Positions 17,111 through 27,352 are shown, counted from the stretch's first letter. The stretch is 64,000 bases of DNA from Caldilineaceae bacterium (GCA_958295845.1 OY282376.1:372001-436000); one strand, 5' to 3'. Made by a program: numbers and translations. Notes: generated from the sequence alone by a model not told the origin.

Positions 17111-18145
17111 ATGAACCGCAGGCATCTCTTGCTCATTGCTATCGCTCTCATAGCTGCGGCCGCTGCCGTCGCCGGCTATCTACGCTTCTTCCAAACCTCG
17201 GACGCGGCCCGGGCCGGAAATCTGTCCGAACTGGAAGGCAGCGCAGAAACCACCCGCATCCGGCCGGCGGACGCCTCAATCGGCCAGTTGAAGGCTGCCG
17301 GCAACATCAACCTCATCGAAGAAGCCCAGGTAGTCGCACACATCGATGGCTTCGTCAAGGAACTGCTGGTCGAAGTCGGCGACACCGTCAACGCCGGCGA
17401 CCTCCTTCTGTCCCTGGACCAGGAAGACCTGATGCGCGCAGTCGAGCAGGCCCGCATCGACCTGGCCTCCTCCCAACTCAGACTCAGGCGGCTCCTCACC
17501 AGCGCCGACGAAGTCGAGTTGGAACTGGGGAAACTGAGCGTCGCACAGGCGGAGCTGGACCTGCAGAAAGCGTTGCAGGACCTGGCCGCCGCCCAGATGG
17601 TCGCCCCCATCACCGGCTCCGTTCTGACCCTCGATGCCGCCCCGGGAACGAAAGTCTCGTCGGGGACCGTTGTCGCCACGCTTGCCGACCCCAGCCGCCT
17701 CGAACTGACCGTACAAGTGGCTGAAGTCGACATTCCCAGGATCAAGAGCGGCCTTCCGGTAGAAGTCGATATCGACGCCTTTCCCGACGAAACATTTGCC
17801 GGAGAGATCAGCCGCATCGATCCGTTCAACAAGACCCAAAACGGTGTTATCAACTATCCGGTCACCATTCGACTTCTCGATAACGATCTGGCCCCGGTAT
17901 TGCCGGGAATGTCAGCTGTGGCGACCCTGAGAAATGAACCGGTTGATGACCGTTGGCTCGTCCCCACCTCCGCCATTCAGGAGGTGAACGGCGAAACCGT
18001 TGTCACTGTCCTGCGCGGCCAGGAGCGCCTGCCGATTGCCGTCACCACGGAGGGCCTCCATGGAGAATGGACCATAGTCCGTTCCGTGGACCTGAAGAAC
18101 GATGACGAGGTATTGGGCGCGACCGCTACCTTCATGGGAGAATAA
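17111..18145 (+). CDS. HlyD/MacA-like periplasmic adaptor
   Basis: 344 residues. One N-terminal membrane anchor (LLLIAIALIAAAAAVAGYL), then a barrel-sandwich (lipoyl-like) half (AAGNINLIEEAQVVAHIDGF), a short coiled coil (about 110-160) and the second half (AQMVAPITGSVLTLDAAPG), followed by beta-barrel domains. It is the adaptor of the ATPase-permease pair. The coiled coil is short and the apparent Gram type is unclear, so an outer-membrane partner is not required. The RBS region is AGGAG at 17099-17103. Confidence 0.88.
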   Translation: MNRRHLLLIAIALIAAAAAVAGYLRFFQTSDAARAGNLSELEGSAETTRIRPADASIGQLKAAGNINLIEEAQVVAHIDGFVKELLVEVGDTVNAGDLLLSLDQEDLMRAVEQARIDLASSQLRLRRLLTSADEVELELGKLSVAQAELDLQKALQDLAAAQMVAPITGSVLTLDAAPGTKVSSGTVVATLADPSRLELTVQVAEVDIPRIKSGLPVEVDIDAFPDETFAGEISRIDPFNKTQNGVINYPVTIRLLDNDLAPVLPGMSAVATLRNEPVDDRWLVPTSAIQEVNGETVVTVLRGQERLPIAVTTEGLHGEWTIVRSVDLKNDDEVLGATATFMGE

Positions 18146-18254
18146 GCCGTCGCCCGGATGTACCTTCCGTAATGGCGAGACACTCTACTTCTGTCGCAAT
18201 CAAGACAGAACGCAACAAATGACAACGAATCCTGATCAACGGTGACCCACTGCC

Positions 18255-19397
18255 ATGTACGACCGCTCGACCCAAGTCGACCGCAGCGATAACAGCATCA
18301 ACTTTGGCATCGGCCAGCCCGACTTCGCGCTCCTGCCCCACGCCCTGATGAGCGAGATCGCGGCCGAACGCTTCGCCGAAGGCGACACCGAGCTGCTCAA
18401 CTATGGCTTTCCACAGGGGGACGGCCGCTTCCGCTGGGCGCTTGCCGAGTTTCTCAGCACCGGTTACGCCGCCGCCGTAGATCCGCAGCAGTTGATGATC
18501 ACCGCCGGCGCGTCGCAGGCCCTCAACCTGGTCTGCACCCTCTTCACCCGCCCCGGCGACACCGTCTTCGTCGAAGAGCCAAGCTACTTTCTCGCCCTGC
18601 GCATCCTGCAGGAGGATCACCGCCTCAACGCCGTGCCGATCCCGACCGATGAGCACGGGCTTGTGCTGCCCGCCGTCGAAGAGGCGCTCACGCGCCACCG
18701 CCCCGCCCTTCTCTACACGATCCCCACTTACCAGAACCCGACCGGCCGCACGCTCCCCGAAAACCGCCGCCAGCAGCTGCTGGCCCTGGCGGAGGAACAC
18801 GACTTCCTGGTCGTCGCCGACGAGGTCTATCACCTCCTCGACTTCGGAACGCCGCCGCCGGGTCCCTTCGCCGCCGCCGCAGACAGCGGCCGTGTGCTCT
18901 CCCTTGGCTCATTCTCAAAGATCCTGGCGCCGGGCCTGCGCCTCGGCTGGGTGCAGACATCCGCACAGCAGGCGCGTCAATTCGCCGCCAGCGGCCTGGT
19001 CGACAGCGGCGGCGGTCTCAATCAGTTCACGTCCAATCTGGTGCGGGTTGCGCTCGAGGGGGGCGGCCAGAGAGACTATCTCGACGGCCTGCGCAGCGCC
19101 TACCGGCAGCGGGTCGAGGCAATGGACGCAGCGCTGCACAAACACATCGGCGACCGCGCCACCTGGACCGTACCCGACGGCGGCTTTTTCTTCTGGCTCA
19201 CCTGCGCCGCTGACCTCGACACAACCGAGCTGCTGGATGCCGCCGCCGGCGCCAAAGTAGGCTTTCTACCCGGCCGCCGCTGCTCCAGCGTCGGCGATCT
19301 CGGCAACTGCCTGCGCCTCTGCTTCGCCCACTACGGCATCCCGGAGATCGAAGAAGGCATCCGCCGCATGGGACGCGTATTCGACAGATTCCACTGA
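18255..19397 (+). CDS. PLP-dependent aminotransferase, class I/II
   Basis: 380 residues of fold-type I aminotransferase: FGIGQPDF N-terminus, ITAGASQALNLV cofactor-phosphate site, PTYQNPTGRTL, VADEVYHLLDF, and the PLP lysine in SFSKILAPGLRLGW. It resembles 2-aminoadipate/valine-pyruvate-type enzymes (LysN, AvtA, and MocR C-terminal domains) without the GntR head. The substrate cannot be assigned. Its stop codon lies within a heptad array shared with the convergent pdxA gene, only 3 bp away. Confidence 0.88.
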   Translation: MYDRSTQVDRSDNSINFGIGQPDFALLPHALMSEIAAERFAEGDTELLNYGFPQGDGRFRWALAEFLSTGYAAAVDPQQLMITAGASQALNLVCTLFTRPGDTVFVEEPSYFLALRILQEDHRLNAVPIPTDEHGLVLPAVEEALTRHRPALLYTIPTYQNPTGRTLPENRRQQLLALAEEHDFLVVADEVYHLLDFGTPPPGPFAAAADSGRVLSLGSFSKILAPGLRLGWVQTSAQQARQFAASGLVDSGGGLNQFTSNLVRVALEGGGQRDYLDGLRSAYRQRVEAMDAALHKHIGDRATWTVPDGGFFFWLTCAADLDTTELLDAAAGAKVGFLPGRRCSSVGDLGNCLRLCFAHYGIPEIEEGIRRMGRVFDRFH

Positions 19398-19415
19398 CCA
19401 CTATCCCCTGCCCTT
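19393..19415 (+). repeat. Heptad array spanning two convergent stop codons
   Basis: ACTGACC 19393, ACTATCC 19400, end box CCTGCCCTT 19407. The TGA of the aminotransferase (19395-19397) and the TAG of pdxA (complement of 19401-19403) both lie inside the units. Confidence 0.8.
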
Positions 19416-20402
19416 CGCCATGGTCACCGCGACGCGCACCGCCGCCAGCATACTCTCCTCGCTGGCCTGTCCCGTCCCCGCGATATCAAAGGCCGTGCCG
19501 TGGTCCACGGAAGTCCGGATGATCGGCAGTCCAATACTCACGTTCACCCCGCTGTCAAAGGCCAGCAGCTTCATCGGAATATGACCCTGGTCGTGATACA
19601 TGGCCACGACAATGTCGTACTCGCCCCGCGTCGCCCGCAAAAAGACCGTATCCGGCGGCTGCGGATCCGAGACCGTCCAGCCGCGCGCCCGCGCCATTTC
19701 GATAGCCGGCTCGACCTGCTCCGCCTCCTGCACCCCGAACAGCCCGTTCTCGCTCGCGTGGGGATTCAGTCCTGCCACCGCGATCCGCGGCGCCTCAACT
19801 CCCAGCATCCGGCAGGAGTTGTAAGCCAGCTCGATCACCTCCAGCACCCGCGCCGGCCTGACCCGGCGGATCGCCTCCTCCAGCGCAACGTGTGTACTCA
19901 CATGCACCACCCGCAACGACGGCCCCACCAGCAGCATCGACACCCGCTCCGCCCCGGTGCGCTCGGCCAGCAGCTCAGTATGCCCGGGGTACAGGAAACC
20001 GGCCCGGTGCATCGCCTCCTTGTTCAGCGGCGCCGTCACCACCGCCTCCACCTGCCCCGCCATCGCAAGGTCACACGCGCGCATCACATACTCCACCGCG
20101 GCCCGCCCCGCGCCCGCGCTCACCTCTCCCACCGGCGCCTCAGCCAGCTCGACATTCGCCAGGTCTAGCAGCGGCACCGTCCCCTCTCCATAACTCCCGC
20201 TACTGGCCTCAACGATGCGTTCAAAGCGGGGTTGGAGTTCCAGCCATGCCGCCGCCCTGTCGAGGACACCCCGATCGCCCACCACCAGCGGCCGGCAGGT
20301 GTCGAAAACCTCACGATGCAGCAACGCCTTCAGAACCACCTCCGGCCCGATGCCTGCCGGGTCGCCCAGCGTAATTGCCAGTATTGGACGGCTGTCAGCC
20401 AC
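19401..20402 (-). CDS. pdxA: 4-hydroxythreonine-4-phosphate dehydrogenase
   Basis: 333 residues from the GTG at 20402, chosen over the longer frame because AGGAAGG lies eight bases upstream and homology begins at ILAITLGDPAGIGPE. The family oxidises and decarboxylates 4-phosphohydroxythreonine in DXP-dependent vitamin B6 synthesis, though PdxA2-like relatives act on sugar acids. Metal and substrate motifs: GHTELLAERTG, VSTHVALEEA, NPHASENGLFG, MYHDQGHIPMK and TSVDHGTAFDIAGTG. The last residues (KGRG) come from a heptad repeat. No other pdx gene is adjacent. Confidence 0.9.
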   Translation of the reverse strand: MADSRPILAITLGDPAGIGPEVVLKALLHREVFDTCRPLVVGDRGVLDRAAAWLELQPRFERIVEASSGSYGEGTVPLLDLANVELAEAPVGEVSAGAGRAAVEYVMRACDLAMAGQVEAVVTAPLNKEAMHRAGFLYPGHTELLAERTGAERVSMLLVGPSLRVVHVSTHVALEEAIRRVRPARVLEVIELAYNSCRMLGVEAPRIAVAGLNPHASENGLFGVQEAEQVEPAIEMARARGWTVSDPQPPDTVFLRATRGEYDIVVAMYHDQGHIPMKLLAFDSGVNVSIGLPIIRTSVDHGTAFDIAGTGQASEESMLAAVRVAVTMAKGRG

Positions 20403-20714
20403 GATGTACACCTTCCTGTTATCTGAACGCCGATCTATCTGATCAGAAGACTGCCCGACTCGCTGCTCTGCCCGCACGCAGTAAGACCGATGCTATCACC
20501 CCCAGCCGCGCCCGCAAAACATGACCCCCGGGGCCGTCTCGGGCAACGTCGCTATCGCGCTCCTGAACGCGCACAACTCCCCTGCCCGATAGCGCGAAGC
20601 CCACCGATCCGCTACACTATGGAGGCGCGCCTTGAGGGCGCCCCGAACCGGTTGCCGCCAACTGCTCAAACGCCCGCAATCAGCGGCGTCCACACACTTC
20701 TGGAGAATCCTTTC

Positions 20715-21734
20715 ATGGCAAACATTGCACTCGTCGGCTGCGCCCACATCCACACACCCGGCTTCATCAAGCGCCTGCAGGCCCGCTCCGACGTCAGCAC
20801 CGCCGCCGTCTGGGACCGCGACCCGGCTAGCGCCAAGACCTGCAGCGACCAGCTCGGCGCGCCCGCCCTCGACAACATTGACGCCATCTGGAGCGACGAC
20901 GCCATCGACGGTGTCATCATCTGCTCGCAGACCGACCAGCACGAGCCGCTCGTCACCGCCGCCGCGGCTGCTGGCAAGCACATGTTCGTCGAAAAGCCGC
21001 TCGGCATCGCCGCGCAGGACGCCAACCGCATGGCCGCGGCTATCGAACAGGCCGGCGTCCTTTTTCAGACCGGCTACTTCAGCCGTGGCATCCCAGTCCA
21101 CCAGGCCCTCAAGAATCTCGTGGCACAGGGCGTCTTCGGTCAGATCACCCGCGCCCGTTTCATCAACTGCCATTCCGGCGCGATGCGCGATATCTTCACG
21201 CCCGACTACCTGTGGATGACCGACCTGCAGCAGGCCGGTGTCGGCGCTTTCGGCGACCTCGGCACGCACGCACTCGATCTGATGTTGTGGATTCTGGGCG
21301 ATGTGGACAGAGTGACAGCCACCCTGAATGTGGTGCTGGAAAAGTACGGCCCCGACTGTGACGAGACCGGCGAGGCGCTCTTCAATTTCAGCAGCGGCGC
21401 AATCGGTTCGCTGGCCGCCGCCTGGGTCGACGTGGCCGAACCCATCACCGCCGAAATCAGCGGTACCGAAGGCCACGCCTACATCCACAACCGCAGCGAC
21501 CTCTACATCACCAGCGCCAACCTCGAGGGCGCCGACGGCAAACAGCCCTGGACCGACCTGCCCCCCGCCTGGCCCCACGCATTCGACCTCTTCCTCGACG
21601 CCCTAAACGCACAGGACCCGTCCGCAAGGGCCTCCGTCCCGCTCGTAGGCGCCCGCGAAGCCGCCTACCGTAGCGCCGTCATGGGGGCGATGTATAAGGC
21701 GGCAGGCGAGGGGTCGTGGGTGTCTGTGCCTTGA
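20715..21734 (+). CDS. Gfo/Idh/MocA-family NAD(P)-dependent oxidoreductase
   Basis: 339 residues from the ATG at 20715 (GGAGA at 20702-20706); an upstream in-frame start at 20490 has no family homology. A Rossmann N-terminus (IALVGCAHIHTPGF), the conserved EKPLGI catalytic lysine segment (after HMFV), and the family C-terminal alpha/beta domain with GDLGTHALDLMLWILG. The nucleotide motif lacks the usual GxGxxG (it is GCAHIH), so cofactor preference is uncertain. Probably a sugar or inositol dehydrogenase; substrate unknown. Confidence 0.85.
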   Translation: MANIALVGCAHIHTPGFIKRLQARSDVSTAAVWDRDPASAKTCSDQLGAPALDNIDAIWSDDAIDGVIICSQTDQHEPLVTAAAAAGKHMFVEKPLGIAAQDANRMAAAIEQAGVLFQTGYFSRGIPVHQALKNLVAQGVFGQITRARFINCHSGAMRDIFTPDYLWMTDLQQAGVGAFGDLGTHALDLMLWILGDVDRVTATLNVVLEKYGPDCDETGEALFNFSSGAIGSLAAAWVDVAEPITAEISGTEGHAYIHNRSDLYITSANLEGADGKQPWTDLPPAWPHAFDLFLDALNAQDPSARASVPLVGAREAAYRSAVMGAMYKAAGEGSWVSVP

Positions 21735-21994
21735 TCGTTTCGAATTCTAACTGTGGGTCCCTCGTGAAACCGAGACGTTTCGCACACGATGCATCGTGGG
21801 AACACAGGCCTCATAGCCACATCTGCACAATGAGCAATGCCGGAAGAAACGACTTTCCACTTTGCACGTAAGAGTAATTCTTTCCACGGCTGCCGAACAG
21901 CGGCCAATGCCACCATGCGGATAGAGGTATAATCTCTAAAAAGCCATCAGGCAACACCACAATGTCCTATCCGCCGACAAGAGGACCGCCAGTC

Positions 21995-22789
21995 ATGGAA
22001 CTGTTTCGCAGGGTAGTTCTTTGGGGAAGCACATCATCTCCAAGAATGAACCGCAAACGTATACGGAGCCGATCTGTCCGCCCTCTCCTCCCCGTCGCCT
22101 GTATGCTGCTCTCCCTTTCCATCTTGGCAGGCTGCGGGGCCCAGGAGTCGTTTAAGGTGTACGGGACTCCCAGGCCTCTATCTTGCGACATATTTGCCGA
22201 GTTCCCTTGGCAAAAGCTCAATTTTGGCGTCGATTCCCCCGCCGATTTCACCACAATTGCGGTCAATTCCGGGGCAAGTGAACAGGATCAGTTTAAATTT
22301 GCAAACCTGTACGGGGACGATCTCCTGCTTGAGTGGCAGGGCAGCCACAGCCAACGCCAGGTCATATATTCAGTGCTTTTCAACGTAGAGCGGCGACTTG
22401 AAAGCGTCGACGTGACGTGGAATCCCCCCGCTACCATAACCCAGGTGATCGACTGCTTGGGCGCCCCACGGCTCTACAGCGCCTATTACAGCTCTGGCCA
22501 CCACGAAGCCGTACTCAATCTGGAGCTATGGTACCCGGACAAAGGTCTTTCCTTTCACCAGGACTTCTATACCCGCATTGCGCCCTTCCACCCTGTCGAA
22601 CCTGCGTTTCGGATCGATGGCTTTCGTGTAACTGCGCCAACCCCGCCAGGGCAAGCCGCCCCCGGATTCTATGCCGAAGGTCTCAGTCCATTCGGCACGG
22701 CCCTGGCACTCTGCCAAGTCAGGCCGTGGCCGGGTTCAGTAGAAGCCATCGAAGCTTGGACATATCTCGATGATCCGCGTTGCCGCTAA
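21995..22789 (+). CDS. Hypothetical lipoprotein
   Basis: 264 residues from the ATG at 21995 (AAGAGGA at 21979-21985). An alternative start at 22046 gives a more typical signal length. A hydrophobic stretch (PLLPVACMLLSLSILAGC) ends in a lipobox, LAGC, with Cys47. The mature part is soluble and not recognised. It has two further cysteines in ALCQVRPW and DPRCR and one in VIDCLGAP. It lies 105 bp before the propeller gene and may share its membrane location. Confidence 0.65.
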   Translation: MELFRRVVLWGSTSSPRMNRKRIRSRSVRPLLPVACMLLSLSILAGCGAQESFKVYGTPRPLSCDIFAEFPWQKLNFGVDSPADFTTIAVNSGASEQDQFKFANLYGDDLLLEWQGSHSQRQVIYSVLFNVERRLESVDVTWNPPATITQVIDCLGAPRLYSAYYSSGHHEAVLNLELWYPDKGLSFHQDFYTRIAPFHPVEPAFRIDGFRVTAPTPPGQAAPGFYAEGLSPFGTALALCQVRPWPGSVEAIEAWTYLDDPRCR

Positions 22790-22894
22790 CCAGTCCGCAT
22801 GAGAACCGCGCCAGCCAATGCTAACTCTTTCACAGGCCGCGGCGCGCCCCAGAAAGCGAACATGCGACTCGCAAAAAAAAGAGAATGACCCCCT

Positions 22895-25800
22895 ATGAAT
22901 ACAGAACCAAAATGCCCGCACAAAATGGTTCTCCAGGCTATGGCGGGAATCCTGTCCGCCCTGGCTTTCTTTAGTTCTCTTGCCGGCACGGCATACGCCC
23001 ATCGCCAATCGACACCGACCATCTTCAACTCCGCTCCACAGCAGACAACAGTGGAGGCCGATACCGAGAATGGCCCCGTCGAACCGCTCTGGAGCTTTAC
23101 CACCGGCGGTTCTGTTCACTCCTCTCCCACAGTGGAAGGGGGCGTCCTCTATGTCGGCTCGATGGACGGGCACCTGTACGCCCTCGATGCCGCGACCGGC
23201 GAGCTCCGCTGGCGTTACGCTACCGGCCCAGGCTTCATCTCCTCCCCGGCAGTAGCCGGAGGCGTCGTCTACATCGGCTCCCATGACAGCTACGTGTATG
23301 CAATTGACGCCGCCAGCGGCGATTTACGCTGGCGTTTCGCCGCCGCAGGCCCCATCTACTCATCGCCCACCATTGCCGATGGTGTCCTCTATATCGGTTC
23401 AATGGACGGCCGTCTGTACGCCTTAGATGCGACCACTGGAGTGCTTCGCTGGCGCTACGACACCGAACAAAGCGTTATTTCCTCACCCGCCGTTTCAGAG
23501 GGAACTGTCTATGTCGGTACGGCGAACGATGGCTTACTCACTTTGGATGCCGAAAGCGGTACACGAATTTGGAGCTATGCCATCTATTGGAGCTGGGTGT
23601 CGTCCCTGCCTGCGGTGACCGCCGACATAGTCTACTTTGGCGCCGGCAACGGGTTTCTCTACGCCGTCGATGTTGAAACGAGTGAACTTCGCTGGCGTTT
23701 CGCGGCCAGCACCACAAATGAAGATGATGCAATCGGTTCCTCGTCCCCGACAGCCTTAACGGCCAGCCTTCATTCCTCTCCTCTGGCGGTTGACGGCGTA
23801 CTGTATGTCGGCTCCGGGCTGAATCACATCTATGCTTTGGACGCTGGCAGTGGCGAAGTGCGTTGGATGTACACCGCGGACGATGCCGTAAACGCTTCGC
23901 CAGCAGTCGCTGACGGCGTAGTCTACATCGGTTCCGATGATGGCCATCTGTACGCCCACAATGCTTCCGATGGCACACTTCTGTGGCGCTACAAAACAGA
24001 TGGTAAAGTACTTTCCTCTCCGACAGTGGCCAACCGCGTCGTCTACGTCGGCTCCGCAGACGGAAACATCTATGCCCTGCCCGCTGCCGAACCGGCCTCG
24101 CCCCAACCGGAAGAGGAGCAACCAGCTGCACAGGAGACCACCGCACAGGAGGCTTCCCCTGCATCCGCCCCAACAGTAGACCCAGCCGAGAAGGTTCTTC
24201 CTCATCTGCTATGGAGTTTCAACAATGAAGAGTACGGCCATCAGACGGCCGCCCCAGTTTTCAGCGACGGCGTCGTGTATATCGGTTATGATAACTTTGT
24301 GTTGGCCGTCGATGCGGTCACCGGTGAGCCGAACTGGCGCTTCGATACAGGAAACTGGGTGGTAGCCACGCCCGCGGTGGCAGATGGTCAGGTCTACTTT
24401 GGCACCTACTATAACGACAATCATGTCTACGCCCTGGACGCCGCCACCGGAGAAATCCGTTGGCGCTATGCGACAGGGCATGATGTCTATTCTTCCCCCA
24501 CGGTCGCGGCAGGAACTGTCTACATTGGCGCAAATGACGGCCATTTGTACGCGTTGCATGGCGACAGCGGCGAACTGCTATGGCGTTACTTTACGGCCGG
24601 ACCGGTCGAGTCCTCCCCAACGGTGGTTGACGGGATCGTCTATGTCGGCTCCGGCGATGGCAACCTGCACGCTCTGGATGCCGCCAGCGGAGACCTGCTT
24701 TGGCGCGCATGGACCGGCGCCATCGGAAGATCGACTCCGGCCGTGGCAGGCGATGTCGTCTTCATCGGTTCACTCGACGGAAACCTCTCCGCCCTGAACG
24801 CCGCCAGCGGAGACCTGCTCTGGCGCTACAACGCCGTATACAAGATTGATTCATCGCCTGCCGTGGCAGACGGTCTCGTCTACTTCGCCTTGAGTGATGG
24901 GTATCTGTATGCTCTGGATGCCGCCGGCGGAGAGCTGCTCTGGCGCCAGGAGACTAGCGCCTATAGCTCGTACTCTGACTCAATTTCCTCCCCGACGGTG
25001 GCGGATGGCGTCGTCTACATCGGCACCTACTATGGCGTCCTCAACGCGCTGGATGCCGTCAGCGGTGAACGCCTCTGGCACCACCAGGTAGGCCGCGAAC
25101 CGCTACATACCCTGGCAGTGGTGGAAGGCAGAATCTACGCCGGCTCCGATCGTGTTTATGCTCTGGAAGTCAAGCCGGTCCTACCCCCTGCGCCTGGCTC
25201 CCCCCTTCTCTGGATCTACCAGCCCGAAGAGCCGGAATACACCACCGAAGGCCGACCACTGTTCCTTACACGCGCGCTGGTCGGCGGAACAGTCTATGCC
25301 GGCGCGCCGGATGGCTACATCCACGCTATGCACGCCGCTAGCGGCGAACGCCTCTGGAGCTTCCAGGCCGGCGGCAACGTGCATGCCTCCCCTGCGCAGG
25401 TCGGCGCCGCCGTCTTCTTCGGCGCAGTAGACGGCAATCTCTATGCCCTCGACGCCGCCAGCGGTAACCTGCTCTGGCAGCACGCGACCGAGCTCGCCGC
25501 AGTTCGGGTCATTGCCGCAGACGGTGTCCTCTACTTCAATACCGAAGGCAGCATCATCTACGCGTTGGATCCTGTGAGCGGGGAGGAGATCTGGCACGGT
25601 GGGGTCGACGTAGCAGGCCTTCGCATCAGAGACGTCGCCGCTGGCGCCATCTACGCCGTTGCAGGAGATAAACTCTATGCGCTGGATTCCGCCAGCGGTG
25701 AAATGCTATGGTCCTACGCCGCCAACGCCAATCTTCTGGGCCTGAAGGCGACGGCAGGCGTTGTCTACATTACCGCCTACGACAACCATGTCTATGCCCT

Positions 25801-26308
25801 GGATGCCGTCAAAGGCCATGAAATCTGGCGCGCCGCTACCGGAAGCCTGGCCACCGCCTCGCCGGTCGTCGCCGCTAACGTGGTCTACGTCGCATCACAC
25901 GACAGTCACTACTACGCACTGGCTGCCGCAACAGGCGACGAGCTCTGGCGCCACAACGCCAAGACCAGCATCTTCTCCTCTCCCCTTGTGGCAGATGGCG
26001 TCCTCTACGGCGGCTCGATTGAAGGACCCCTGTACGCACTGGATGCCAAGACCGGAGAGGAACTCTGGCACTTCGATTCGGGCTTTGGTGCGGTGGGCAC
26101 CCCTCAGTTGGTCGATGGTGTCGTCTACTTTGGCACAAATTGGAGCCGCATTTTCGGCGTGGACAGCGAAACCGGAGCCGAACTGTGGAGCTACACCACC
26201 GACAGTGGCGCCATGAGCTTTCTGACCGCAGAACAGGGTGTCATCTACGCTTTCTATTACAGCGGCGATGTGAACGCGTTCCGCCCCAATATAGAGACCC
26301 CCCAGTAG
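22895..26308 (+). CDS. Secreted PQQ-repeat beta-propeller protein, three tandem propellers
   Basis: 1137 residues. Signal peptide about 1-35 (VLQAMAGILSALAFFSSLAG, then TAYA). Then about 22 repeats of the form [V/I]YVGSxDGxLYALDAxxGExxWRY. Pro/Glu-rich linkers near residues 394-430 and 755-775 divide the repeats into three blocks of seven to eight blades, each opening with an LWSF or LWIY strand. PQQ-like repeats of this kind usually serve as binding scaffolds (as in BamB) rather than quinoenzymes, and no PQQ-dehydrogenase motif is seen. The very similar repeat DNA suggests growth by internal duplication. Confidence 0.85.
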   Translation: MNTEPKCPHKMVLQAMAGILSALAFFSSLAGTAYAHRQSTPTIFNSAPQQTTVEADTENGPVEPLWSFTTGGSVHSSPTVEGGVLYVGSMDGHLYALDAATGELRWRYATGPGFISSPAVAGGVVYIGSHDSYVYAIDAASGDLRWRFAAAGPIYSSPTIADGVLYIGSMDGRLYALDATTGVLRWRYDTEQSVISSPAVSEGTVYVGTANDGLLTLDAESGTRIWSYAIYWSWVSSLPAVTADIVYFGAGNGFLYAVDVETSELRWRFAASTTNEDDAIGSSSPTALTASLHSSPLAVDGVLYVGSGLNHIYALDAGSGEVRWMYTADDAVNASPAVADGVVYIGSDDGHLYAHNASDGTLLWRYKTDGKVLSSPTVANRVVYVGSADGNIYALPAAEPASPQPEEEQPAAQETTAQEASPASAPTVDPAEKVLPHLLWSFNNEEYGHQTAAPVFSDGVVYIGYDNFVLAVDAVTGEPNWRFDTGNWVVATPAVADGQVYFGTYYNDNHVYALDAATGEIRWRYATGHDVYSSPTVAAGTVYIGANDGHLYALHGDSGELLWRYFTAGPVESSPTVVDGIVYVGSGDGNLHALDAASGDLLWRAWTGAIGRSTPAVAGDVVFIGSLDGNLSALNAASGDLLWRYNAVYKIDSSPAVADGLVYFALSDGYLYALDAAGGELLWRQETSAYSSYSDSISSPTVADGVVYIGTYYGVLNALDAVSGERLWHHQVGREPLHTLAVVEGRIYAGSDRVYALEVKPVLPPAPGSPLLWIYQPEEPEYTTEGRPLFLTRALVGGTVYAGAPDGYIHAMHAASGERLWSFQAGGNVHASPAQVGAAVFFGAVDGNLYALDAASGNLLWQHATELAAVRVIAADGVLYFNTEGSIIYALDPVSGEEIWHGGVDVAGLRIRDVAAGAIYAVAGDKLYALDSASGEMLWSYAANANLLGLKATAGVVYITAYDNHVYALDAVKGHEIWRAATGSLATASPVVAANVVYVASHDSHYYALAAATGDELWRHNAKTSIFSSPLVADGVLYGGSIEGPLYALDAKTGEELWHFDSGFGAVGTPQLVDGVVYFGTNWSRIFGVDSETGAELWSYTTDSGAMSFLTAEQGVIYAFYYSGDVNAFRPNIETPQ

Positions 26309-26383
26309 AAGACATGCGCGAAGATGCACGAGGAGTGACTGGAACTGCCTATCCTCTCACTCCTCGTCCCTCACTCTTCGCCC

Positions 26384-27127
26384 CTAATTATCGCGGCGCA
26401 TCAAACTGAAACTCTGCGCCGTCTGCCCGCCGTCCGGCGCGCTCGCGAGGAACAACGCCAGCGGCGCGACCTCCTCCGGCTCCTTGAACCATTCATTGTC
26501 GAATGTGCCGGCCTCGCGCGCGGCCGCGCCGGGCATCATCGCCGTGTTCACCGGCCCCGGAATCAGTTCGTTGACGCTGATGTTGTCGCCCCTCAACTCT
26601 TGGCCCAGCACACGCGTCAGCATCCACAACCCGGCCTTCGAGGCACTGTAGGCCGACGAGCCGGGCGCGCCGCGGTGCCCCATCCCCGACCCTATCGTAA
26701 TGATCTTGCCCCCGCCGCGCGCCTTAAGATGGGGTATAGCCGCCCTCGCGCAGTGGTAAGCGCCGGTCAGATTGATCGCGATCGTCTGGCTCCAAGCCGC
26801 CGGGTCGCTCTCGACCACCTCGCTCCGCCCCGGCGAGAAGCCCGCGTTGATGACCAGGATATCGAGGCCGCCAAAGCGCGCCGCCGTCTCGTCAACCGCA
26901 ATCTGCACCGATGCCAGGTCGGCCACATCCGTAGTCACCGCCAGCGCCTGCCCGCCCGCCGCCTCGATCTCACCGGCCACGGCCTCAATCTCCGACCGAG
27001 TGCGCGCCGCACAACAGACTGCCGCACCCGCGCCGGCAAACGCAATGGCAATGGCCCGCCCAATGCCCCGTCCCCCGCCGGTGATCAGCGCTACCTTCCC
27101 GGTCAAAGCCTGACCTGAATCTGTCAT
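26384..27127 (-). CDS. SDR-family oxidoreductase
   Basis: 247 residues from the ATG at 27127 (GGAGG eight bases upstream). Classical short-chain dehydrogenase: TGGGRGIG cofactor motif, NAG strand (INAGFSP), catalytic Ser in TIGSGMGHRG, YSASK catalytic Tyr-Lys, and the PGPVNT loop. Most similar in style to 3-oxoacyl-ACP reductase (FabG)-like enzymes, but not in a fatty-acid operon, so the substrate is open. Confidence 0.88.
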   Translation of the reverse strand: MTDSGQALTGKVALITGGGRGIGRAIAIAFAGAGAAVCCAARTRSEIEAVAGEIEAAGGQALAVTTDVADLASVQIAVDETAARFGGLDILVINAGFSPGRSEVVESDPAAWSQTIAINLTGAYHCARAAIPHLKARGGGKIITIGSGMGHRGAPGSSAYSASKAGLWMLTRVLGQELRGDNISVNELIPGPVNTAMMPGAAAREAGTFDNEWFKEPEEVAPLALFLASAPDGGQTAQSFSLMRRDN

Positions 27128-27315
27128 CTCTTCTACCTCCCATATTTTCCCGGTAGTCACTTCTAAACGCTAAGTCGTAGCGAATACTAACGCAATGCTT
27201 GCTGGTGTGCACTCTCCACAAACCACCAAATTGACACATCCCAACCGATAAAGCAGAATCAAACACAATCCCCCACCCAAATCTCAGCAGCCAACTTCGG
27301 TACGTTGCCGAGCCA

Positions 27316-27352
27316 ACTAAAAACTAAAAACTCAAAACCAAAAACTGCACTT
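27316..27352 (+). repeat. Heptad array, AAAA type, abutting the psuG start codon
   Basis: ACTAAAA 27316 and 27323, ACTCAAA 27330, ACCAAAA 27337, end box ACTGCACTT 27344-27352; the ATG of psuG is at 27353. It occupies the place of the ribosome-binding site. Confidence 0.9.

Noticed and set aside
26340-26395. CTCACTCCTC-type repeats near 26340 and 62790 as a third heptad class
   Set aside because: The similarity is loose and I could not fix a period, so they are not listed as arrays.
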